Positions 1-5,222 of a DNA stretch of 10,989 bases are shown piece after piece. The notes beneath the pieces are model-generated. The model saw nothing but the letters and a program-made list of their open reading frames with translations. It was not told the DNA's origin and did not search any database. Each line of letters starts with the position of its first letter. Positions within the stretch are counted from its first letter, which is position 1. Both the position numbers and the translations under genes were made by a program. Source of the stretch: Bacillota bacterium (lineage in GTDB: Bacteria; Bacillota_A; Clostridia; Lachnospirales; Bianqueaceae); the NCBI GenBank assembly GCA_017420625.1, contig JAFOIR010000147.1:1-10989 (forward strand), written 5' to 3'.

Positions 1-108
1 GAGGATCACCAGATTATAGAGTTTTCCGACATCAGGCAGCATCTGTCGGAAGCTTTCATAACCCATGCCGCCGCCGGCACCGGTCATGAATACTGTTTTC
101 AGCGCCAT
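1..108 (-). CDS. NAD(P)-binding Rossmann-fold oxidoreductase, N-terminal fragment
   Basis: Only the first 36 residues are in the window; the gene runs off the left edge. The start is MALKTVFMTGAGGGMGYES, a beta strand followed by the glycine-rich turn TGAGGGMG (residues 9-16). That is the dinucleotide-binding loop of short-chain or extended-SDR dehydrogenases. The start codon at 108-106 is preceded by AAAGGAG (121-115) at a 6-base distance, and this ribosome binding site lies inside the last codons of the upstream gene. Only one base separates the upstream stop (112-110) from this ATG, so the two genes are almost certainly one transcript and translationally coupled. The substrate cannot be told from this fragment; the neighbour suggests a two-dehydrogenase pathway. 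Rossmann assignment is firm, family level is inferred. Confidence 0.8.
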   Translation of the reverse strand, partial: MALKTVFMTGAGGGMGYESFRQMLPDVGKLYNLVIL

Positions 109-109
109 A

Positions 110-1123
110 TCATTCTCCTTTCATTTCGACAACAGCTTTTTTGTTCTCAATGATCTCCCGGCAAAGCAGGATACTATCACCAATAGCTCCGTCGATATCG
201 TCGGGAGTAACGCCCAGTTCGGCCGCCCCTTCATTTTTGGATATAAAGAGATTGGAACACATGATATCAGTGAATTTTACCATATGAAGACCACCCTGGA
301 TTCCTCTCTCGGCCTGTTCCTTCATGATGCCTTTGCCGCCCATGGCGTACATCCAGTTGGGGATCGTGATGATCTTCTTATTCGGGCAGTCCAGATATTT
401 GTGGACGATCTTCAGAAGTTCGACCCAGGTCATGTTGTAGTACCCGATGGGATAGCACCGGCCGCCTTTGGTGCGTTCCAGTGCTCCGGCGATGGCCTGT
501 CCTACCTGATGGACCGTTACCATGGTGGTGCCGCCTTTCGGATACATGGTCACACCCTTCATGCCCTGGATCTGTTCCACCAGAAATACCCAGACTGGCT
601 TACGACCGGGCTGTGTGCCGAAGATATAGGGAAGTTCCAGGACAGCAACATCAAAGTCGTCCCCGGCAAAGCTCATAGCTGCGACTTCCTGATCGATTCG
701 GCTCCTGATGTAGGGATGCCATTTGGTCAGTTCCTTTTCCGGCCACTTCTTGGCAGCATAAGAGAAATAGGAACCACAGATGACGGCATGCCTGACGCCG
801 CATTCTCTGCAGAGTCTGAGGAGGCGATTGACCGGATCGATATTGTATTTTTTATACAGATCATAGATAGGAGCAGGACCTTCTACACGCTCATCGACGC
901 CCGCCGCAAATACAAAACCTTCACATCCCGCAAGATGCTCTTTCAGTTCTTCATCGGTCATTTCCAGGTAGTTGCCGAATTTCAGCTTCATCTCCGGAGG
1001 AAGCAGAGCACCCTCCGGTAAAGGAGGCAGTGCAATACTGGAGACTTCGTGTCCTCTGGCAATCAGTTCCTTAGCGGCCTCGGAACCGAGAAGACCGGTT
1101 CCGCCGATCATAAATACTTTCAT
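110..1123 (-). CDS. Extended-SDR / NAD-dependent epimerase-dehydratase family protein
   Basis: This 337-residue protein starts MKVFMIGGTGLLGSEAAKEL, with the dinucleotide-binding motif GGTGLLG at residues 7-13. The length and layout match extended SDRs (NAD-dependent epimerases/dehydratases), cytosolic enzymes that oxidise, reduce or epimerise sugar-nucleotide or other carbonyl substrates. A beta strand with a possible catalytic Ser (ICGSYFSY, S118) is followed by WHPYIRSRIDQE. The Tyr of the usual YxxxK motif is present (Y138), but the Lys position holds Arg (R142). ELPYIFG (163-169) follows as in other epimerases. The start at 1123 has a strong AAGGAGGA site (1138-1131) seven bases upstream. 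It is the first gene of a minus-strand operon with the fragment at 1-108 and is divergent from the TetR-type gene. The fold is confident; the substrate is unknown. The altered motif could mean a specialised activity or a non-catalytic NAD-binding protein. Confidence 0.85.
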   Translation of the reverse strand: MKVFMIGGTGLLGSEAAKELIARGHEVSSIALPPLPEGALLPPEMKLKFGNYLEMTDEELKEHLAGCEGFVFAAGVDERVEGPAPIYDLYKKYNIDPVNRLLRLCRECGVRHAVICGSYFSYAAKKWPEKELTKWHPYIRSRIDQEVAAMSFAGDDFDVAVLELPYIFGTQPGRKPVWVFLVEQIQGMKGVTMYPKGGTTMVTVHQVGQAIAGALERTKGGRCYPIGYYNMTWVELLKIVHKYLDCPNKKIITIPNWMYAMGGKGIMKEQAERGIQGGLHMVKFTDIMCSNLFISKNEGAAELGVTPDDIDGAIGDSILLCREIIENKKAVVEMKGE

Positions 1124-1181
1124 GACAGGTTCCTCCTTATATGGAATATTTCTATTGATTAAGAGATTCGTTCCTGATAAT

Positions 1182-1210
1182 ATTATATCGACACTGTGTC
1201 GATGTTACAA
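1182..1210 (-). promoter_or_regulatory. Sigma-A-type promoter of the oxidoreductase operon
   Basis: On the minus strand there is TTGTAA (1210-1205) and TATAAT (1187-1182), separated by exactly 17 bases. The -10 box is a perfect consensus and the -35 matches four of six. Transcription would start near 1175, giving a leader of about 50 bases before the ATG at 1123. The spacer is almost entirely filled by a perfect palindrome (1187-1203), a classic position for a repressor to block RNA polymerase. Confidence 0.75.
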
Positions 1211-1265
1211 TCAACAGATATCTTTTGGGTGTCGTTATATCGACAGATTATAGGTATCTGTTGAT
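1187..1265. promoter_or_regulatory. Probable TetR operator array (three dyads of ATCRACA / TGTYGWT half-sites)
   Basis: The core is ATCGACACTGTGTCGAT at 1187-1203, a perfect inverted repeat with 8-base arms around one T. Two further pairs of the same half-site follow: ATCAACA (1210-1216) with TGTCGTT (1230-1236), and ATCGACA (1239-1245) with TGTTGAT (1259-1265). Within pairs, half-site starts are 10, 20 and 20 bases apart, near one or two helical turns. The outer parts also form an 11-base inverted repeat, ATCAACAGATA (1210-1220) with TATCTGTTGAT (1255-1265). The array covers the minus-strand promoter spacer and the region where the TetR gene's own promoter should lie. Binding of the 1301-1864 protein here, with self-regulation, is inferred from position and symmetry. 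Confidence 0.7.
1225..1254 (+). promoter_or_regulatory. Possible weak promoter of the TetR-type gene
   Basis: TTGGGT (1225-1230) and TATAGG (1249-1254) are 18 bases apart. Each matches its consensus only partly. It is the best candidate I see upstream of the regulator, and it lies among the half-sites of the operator array, which would fit autorepression. The call is tentative. Confidence 0.3.
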
Positions 1266-1300
1266 ATGGATATGTCAGAAATGGTAAGAGGAAGAAACCG

Positions 1301-1864
1301 ATGGAACAGAAAGAGTCCAGACGCTCACAGATGACGAAGAAGCTGCTTCAGACAGCCCTTGTTGAACTGATGCAGGAGAAGCCTTTCAAGCAGATCAACA
1401 TCAAGGAACTGTGTGAGCGAGCGGACCTTAACCGCACGACCTTCTATCTGCATTACAATGACCAGCAAAGTGTCCTGAATGACATCAAGAAGGAGATCGA
1501 AAAAAGGACTGACGATTATATGGAAAATGTCAGTCCTTCGGCAAAAACGGTGGATTATATTGAGGCTTTTCTGATCTATATTCAGAAAAATGCACTCCTG
1601 TTCCGAACCATTTTATGCAACGAAGATGCAGAAAGTTTCCGGATGGAATTTATTCAGCATACCCTGGATAAGGTGCGGGGAAATCTTCCCCATTATGGAG
1701 ACCCTCTTCAGGAGAAATATATTCTGACCTTTCTGATGCAGGGATCTGTCCATATTCTTATCGAATGGATCAACTCTGACTTTGATATCACATCCCGGCA
1801 GGCAGCAGGACTGATTTTCAGTCTCTGTGACAGTGTGCGTCCTGCTTTCGAAAAAGAAGGTTAA
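1301..1864 (+). CDS. TetR/AcrR-family transcriptional regulator
   Basis: This 187-residue protein has the TetR design: an N-terminal DNA-binding domain (about residues 10-55) and an all-helical ligand-binding and dimerisation part. The helix-turn-helix reads INIKELCERADLNRTTFYLHY (residues about 33-52); the ADLNRTTFYLHY recognition-helix segment is highly typical of the family. The C-terminal half, with IEAFLIYIQKNALLFRTIL and a late GLIFSLCDSVRPAF helix, resembles the Firmicutes TetR C-terminal family seen in DhaS-like regulators (from memory, not searched). The start at 1301 has an AGAGGAAG site about nine bases upstream. The gene is divergent from the oxidoreductase operon across a palindrome-rich spacer, the usual arrangement of a TetR repressor and its target. 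The ligand is unknown. No clear terminator follows it. Confidence 0.93.
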   Translation: MEQKESRRSQMTKKLLQTALVELMQEKPFKQINIKELCERADLNRTTFYLHYNDQQSVLNDIKKEIEKRTDDYMENVSPSAKTVDYIEAFLIYIQKNALLFRTILCNEDAESFRMEFIQHTLDKVRGNLPHYGDPLQEKYILTFLMQGSVHILIEWINSDFDITSRQAAGLIFSLCDSVRPAFEKEG

Positions 1865-1882
1865 ATAGTCATTGCGTTCGTC

Positions 1883-1932
1883 AACATATTATGATATGTT
1901 TTCTTTATGTGGCATCAGATGTCATAATATGT
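1883..1932. promoter_or_regulatory. Paired dyad motif upstream of the C-S lyase operon, candidate operator
   Basis: AACATATTATGATATGTT (1883-1900) is a perfect inverted repeat with 7-base arms and a TATG centre. Part of it, ACATATTATGA (1884-1894), recurs exactly in opposite orientation as TCATAATATGT (1922-1932). The second copy covers the likely -10 box of the operon and the first abuts its -35. Such repeats fit two binding sites for a dimeric regulator, most simply the GntR-type protein encoded as the third gene. AT-rich sequence makes some symmetry likely by chance, so the role is inferred. Confidence 0.5.
1900..1928 (+). promoter_or_regulatory. Candidate promoter of the C-S lyase / permease / GntR operon
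   Basis: An extended -10 of form TGnCATAAT (TG at 1920-1921, CATAAT at 1923-1928) lies 17 bases after a weak -35, TTTCTT (1900-1905). The predicted start near 1935 leaves a very short leader, with the GGAGG site at 1940-1944. The extended TG may compensate for the poor -35. Confidence 0.45.
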
Positions 1933-1950
1933 AATACGTGGAGGATAACT

Positions 1951-3120
1951 ATGTATCCGTTTAATGAAGGGGTGGACCGAAAGGGAACAGCCTGTATTAA
2001 GTGGGACTTCCAGGAGATGGATTATAAAGGGAAAACAGGACTGCTTCCGTTTTCGATCGCTGATGCGGATTATAGGACTTATCCGCCGATCCTGCAGGCC
2101 CTGAAGGATCGGATCGACAATGGCGTGATTGGTTATACCGATCTGAATGAGGAGTATTATTCAGCAGTAAAAGGCTGGTGCCGGAGAAGACATGATTGGA
2201 AAATCGAATCGAACTGGATCATTCCGACCGGCGGCATTGTCCCGGCCATGTGCAATGCAATCGAGGCGTTGACCAGTCCTTCTGCCGGTGTGATCGTGCA
2301 GCCGCCGGTATATGATCCTTTCTATTCCATTGTTCAGGCCTCCGGCCGCAGACTTTTATATAATGATCTTCTTCTGGATGAAGAAGGCTATCATATGGAT
2401 ATCGATGGGCTCAGGAAGATCGCAGCAGAAGGCGGTGCCGAGATGCTGCTTCTTTGCAGCCCGCATAATCCGGTTTGCCGTGTCTGGACCTACGAGGAAC
2501 TGAAGCAGGTGGTGGATATCTGCAAAGAATATCATATCATTCTCGTCAGTGATGAGATCCACTGGGATCTGATCCTCGGAGGAAGAAAACATGTAACGAT
2601 TGGTCAGTTTCCGGAGATCTATGAACAGATGATCGTCTGCACCAGCTGTTCCAAGACATTCAATATTGCCGGACTGGAGACTTCCAATCTCATCATTCCG
2701 GGCGAAGACCTGAGAGGTAAGTATCAGAACTACCTGTATTCCCGATATCTTTTCTGCCCCAATACTCTGGGACTGGAATCTGTCAAGGCGGCCTATCAGG
2801 ACGGCGATGAATGGGTCGACGAGGAGCAGGCTTTCCTGACAGAAAATGCAAAGATCGTCTGTGAGTTTATGGCGAAGAATCTTCCGCTGGTAAAAGTAGC
2901 AAAGCCGGAAGGCACATACCTGCTTTGGCTCGATATGCGCGCCTACGGGAAAACGAGCGATGAACTGATCGATGCGATCGCGCAGGAAGGTGCCGGCCTC
3001 AACAGCGGAAAACATTATGGAGATCATTATGACGGATTTGTCCGTATGAATGTGGCCTGCCCCCAGAATCAGCTTCTGGGCGGCCTTCAGTGCATTCAAA
3101 AAGCTTTGGAAAAGTTCTAA
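1951..3120 (+). CDS. MalY/PatB-type PLP-dependent C-S beta-lyase (aminotransferase class I/II fold)
   Basis: This 389-residue cytosolic enzyme belongs to fold-type I PLP enzymes of the MalY/PatB group. These split cystathionine, cystine or other S-conjugates into a thiol, pyruvate and ammonia. The PLP lysine is K235 in SCSKTFNIAGLETSN, the group's signature. Other expected motifs are IADADYRTYPP near residue 36, QPPVYDPFY (118-125), SPHNPVCRVW (170-179, N173 near the cofactor), SDEIHWDL (200-207, D201 pairing with the pyridine nitrogen) and GFVRMNVACP (R365, substrate carboxylate). The length is normal for the family. I chose the ATG at 1951 because GGAGG at 1940-1944 is six bases upstream and MYPFNEGVDRKG matches the usual N-terminus. 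An in-frame ATG at 1891 would add a non-homologous tail without a good site. It is the first gene of an operon with a permease and a GntR regulator. The exact substrate is not readable. Confidence 0.9.
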   Translation: MYPFNEGVDRKGTACIKWDFQEMDYKGKTGLLPFSIADADYRTYPPILQALKDRIDNGVIGYTDLNEEYYSAVKGWCRRRHDWKIESNWIIPTGGIVPAMCNAIEALTSPSAGVIVQPPVYDPFYSIVQASGRRLLYNDLLLDEEGYHMDIDGLRKIAAEGGAEMLLLCSPHNPVCRVWTYEELKQVVDICKEYHIILVSDEIHWDLILGGRKHVTIGQFPEIYEQMIVCTSCSKTFNIAGLETSNLIIPGEDLRGKYQNYLYSRYLFCPNTLGLESVKAAYQDGDEWVDEEQAFLTENAKIVCEFMAKNLPLVKVAKPEGTYLLWLDMRAYGKTSDELIDAIAQEGAGLNSGKHYGDHYDGFVRMNVACPQNQLLGGLQCIQKALEKF

Positions 3121-3145
3121 GACATCTCAGAGGGAGAAAAATAAA

Positions 3146-4480
3146 ATGAGCGAAGAGAAAAAAACAAATGAACTCAGAAGAGTCCTTGGTCTGGGCGATC
3201 TGATGGGAATCGGCGTCGGTCAGATCATCGGTTCCGGTATCATGGCCCTGACCGGTATCACGATCGCACTGACAGGAGCCGGAACACCTTTAGCCTTCCT
3301 GGTAGCTGCTGTCCTGGTCATCTGCCCGAACATGGTTCTGGCCGTTCTGGGCAGCGCCGTTCCGGCGACAGGTGGTATGTACACCTATGTTCGGGACTAT
3401 ATCGGAAAGAAGACCGGTTTCTTCTACCTCGCGCTTCTGGTAGCCGGTCAGCTGGTTCTGGCCATGTTTGCCATCACCTTCGCTGATTATACCTGCAGTC
3501 TGCTGCCCGGTCTTCCCAAAACATGGGTCGCCTTCGGCGTTCTGACCATCTGCTTTATCATGAATGTCCTGGGCGTGGACTTTGCAGCCAAGCTTCAGAA
3601 TGTACTGGTCATCGTACTGGTAGGTGCCATGGTTCTGTTTATCGCTTTTGGTCTTCCGAAAGTCAACTGGGATGTTTTCAAGGGCGGGATCTCAGCGATC
3701 ATGCCGAATGGATTCATTAACTTCATGACCGGTGCAAGTCTTCTGACCTTCGCGACCGGCGGTGCGGAGTTTTTGTCTGAGCTTGGCGGCGAAATGAAAA
3801 ATCCCGGCCGTGACCTTCCCCGTGCCATGATTTACAGTACACTGGCAGTTGCCGTCCTTTATGCATTTATCGGTATCGTTGCCGTAGGCGTTCTTCCGAT
3901 CGAGACGGTAGCCGGCGAAAGCCTGGTACTGGTTTCTGAAGCGATCTTCCCCAAACCGGTTTACTATTTCTTTATTGTCGGCGGCGGTATGTTTGCCGTA
4001 GCTTCTACCCTGAACGCCACCTTCACCTGGTGCACCAAGGGACTTCTGATCGCTGCAGAAGAAGGCTGGCTTCCCAGACAGGCAGCAGCGATCAGCAAAA
4101 GAGGAACACCCTGGGTTCTGCTGCTGGTGTTCTATATTATCGGTGCGATTCCGATCCTGACCGGTCTGGATATCAGCACGATCGCTCGTCTGGGCAATGG
4201 TGTTTCCCTGATCTACGTGCTGTTCCCCATCTTCACCGGTTATCTGATCTACAAAAAGAATCCTCAGGCTATGGCGAATTCCTCCTTTAAAATCAAGAAA
4301 ACAGCGCTGTTTATCCTGACAACCGTAGCGCTGATCGGTTATGTGATCGCAGCGATCCTGAATTTCAGCGATATCACCAGTGCATGGCAGATGATGCTGA
4401 TCTACAGCGCTGTGGTCATCATCTATGCTTTCCTGAGAGAAAAGAAGGTCAAGGCAATGGCTGAGAATAAAAAATCCTGA
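3146..4480 (+). CDS. APC-superfamily amino acid permease
   Basis: This 444-residue integral membrane transporter has about 12 hydrophobic helices. Residues 14-40 form TM1 with the unwound GVGQIIGSGI motif (23-32) that binds the amino group and carboxylate of substrates in this superfamily. The cytoplasmic GGEMKNPGRDLPRA segment (214-227) corresponds to the well-known E(V/M)KNPxRxxPRA stretch, and EEGWLPR (305-311) matches the common DGxLP loop. The highly charged tail REKKVKAMAENKKS follows the last helix. The ATG at 3146 was chosen because GGGAG (3132-3136) lies nine bases upstream and the protein then begins with a short charged segment. An ATG at 3050 would overlap the lyase by 70 bases. 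It lies 25 bases after the lyase gene and its stop overlaps the regulator's start, so it probably imports the lyase's substrate, by inference an amino acid or sulfur conjugate. Confidence 0.93.
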   Translation: MSEEKKTNELRRVLGLGDLMGIGVGQIIGSGIMALTGITIALTGAGTPLAFLVAAVLVICPNMVLAVLGSAVPATGGMYTYVRDYIGKKTGFFYLALLVAGQLVLAMFAITFADYTCSLLPGLPKTWVAFGVLTICFIMNVLGVDFAAKLQNVLVIVLVGAMVLFIAFGLPKVNWDVFKGGISAIMPNGFINFMTGASLLTFATGGAEFLSELGGEMKNPGRDLPRAMIYSTLAVAVLYAFIGIVAVGVLPIETVAGESLVLVSEAIFPKPVYYFFIVGGGMFAVASTLNATFTWCTKGLLIAAEEGWLPRQAAAISKRGTPWVLLLVFYIIGAIPILTGLDISTIARLGNGVSLIYVLFPIFTGYLIYKKNPQAMANSSFKIKKTALFILTTVALIGYVIAAILNFSDITSAWQMMLIYSAVVIIYAFLREKKVKAMAENKKS

Positions 4481-5175
4481 TGAATACTCTATATGAACAA
4501 ATAGCACGAAATATCCTTCAGGATATCAGTGCCGGCCTTTATCAAAAAGGCGATATGCTTCCCAGCGAAAAAGAACTCATGCTTAAGACCGGTGTCAGCC
4601 GGATCACGGTAAGGGAAGCCTTGAAGACGTTGTCCGAGAAGGGGATCATCGAGACAAGGCGCGGAAAGGGCAGTTTTGTCCTCATCGACAGCCAGTTGCT
4701 CACCGTCGATAAGGATAATCGCTCGAAGCGAGAACGTATGCATGAGAAGTTTATCGAGTCCAGCCGCGCCCGTCTGATGCTTGAACCGGAAATTGCCCGC
4801 TGTGCTGCGGAGAATGCGACAGATGAAGAACTTGCCCAGCTTGAGAAAACGATCTACCCTCATAGGTGCGGTCGGAATCCGGAAAAGCAATTGAATGAGT
4901 TTCACCTGATTTTGGCTCAGGCAGCCCATAACCCGCTGATTCTTTCGTTCATGGAATCCCTGATCCAGGCGGAGGATCAGATCGAAAAAGAGTCAAAAGA
5001 TATCCTGACGCTGCCCGAAAAACAGAAAGCCATATCGGATGTTCTGAATCAGCAGCATCGGAAGATCTATGAAGCTGTAAAAGCAAGAGACGGAGAATTT
5101 GCATACTTCTATATGAAAGAGCATATGCGCTTTCTTCTGAAGTCCTATGAAGAATTTTATACCTGGTTCGTATAA
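4480..5175 (+). CDS. GntR-family regulator, FadR/FCD subfamily
   Basis: This 231-residue regulator has a winged helix at residues 1-68 and an all-helical ligand-binding domain at about 85-225. The DNA-binding part contains GDMLPSEKELMLKTGVSRITVREALKTL and the wing IIETRRGKGSFV, both standard for GntR. In the C-terminal FCD domain the three metal-ligand histidines appear as H142 (NEFHLILAQAAHNPL), H193 (QQHRKIYEAV) and H215 (MKEHM). The acidic residue normally four positions before the first histidine is Leu138 here, so the metal site may be altered. The ATG shares its A with the permease's TGA (4478-4480), so it is translated by coupling. As the last gene of the operon it likely senses the transported or processed amino acid or organic acid. 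Candidate sites lie at 1883-1932 and perhaps 7580-7592. Confidence 0.92.
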   Translation: MNTLYEQIARNILQDISAGLYQKGDMLPSEKELMLKTGVSRITVREALKTLSEKGIIETRRGKGSFVLIDSQLLTVDKDNRSKRERMHEKFIESSRARLMLEPEIARCAAENATDEELAQLEKTIYPHRCGRNPEKQLNEFHLILAQAAHNPLILSFMESLIQAEDQIEKESKDILTLPEKQKAISDVLNQQHRKIYEAVKARDGEFAYFYMKEHMRFLLKSYEEFYTWFV

Positions 5176-5176
5176 G

Positions 5177-5222
5177 GAAAGAAAAACGAAATTACAGAAT
5201 TTTCAGGGAAGGCTTCCCTGAA
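5177..5222 (-). terminator. Stem-loop with trailing U-rich tract at the 3' end of the xylosidase gene, possible terminator
   Basis: A perfect 9-bp stem (TTCAGGGAA at 5202-5210 with TTCCCTGAA at 5214-5222, GGC loop) covers the last sense codons of the xylosidase. On the minus strand a T-rich stretch, TTTCGTTTTTCTTTCC, begins about ten bases after the stem. The gap is longer than in a canonical intrinsic terminator, so efficiency is doubtful. On the plus strand nothing T-rich follows, so it would not stop the GntR operon coming the other way. The two convergent genes are only 16 bases apart. Confidence 0.35.

Noticed and set aside
65..1021. Long plus-strand reading frame (318 codons) opposite the extended-SDR gene
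   Set aside because: It has no ribosome binding site or recognisable domains and is antisense to a well-supported gene with a strong promoter and start; a shadow frame.
1210..1265. 11-base inverted repeat as a riboswitch or attenuator hairpin of the TetR leader
   Set aside because: The 34-base loop and the match of its arms to the operator half-sites make a DNA-binding role more likely; no conserved riboswitch features were seen.
1891..1950. In-frame upstream ATG for the C-S lyase
   Set aside because: It lies within the dyad/promoter region, lacks a good ribosome binding site and would add 20 residues not typical of the family; ATG 1951 has GGAGG six bases upstream.
2356..3099. Minus-strand reading frame of 247 codons opposite the C-S lyase
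   Set aside because: It lacks a start signal and is explained by codon bias of the real plus-strand gene.
3050..3145. In-frame upstream ATG for the permease
   Set aside because: It would overlap the lyase gene by about 70 bases and add a non-homologous basic tail; ATG 3146 has a GGGAG site and gives a normal N-terminus.
3692..4507. Minus-strand reading frame of 271 codons opposite the permease
   Set aside because: Rich in Asp, Gln, Arg and Cys with no fold pattern, as expected from the complement of a hydrophobic membrane protein.
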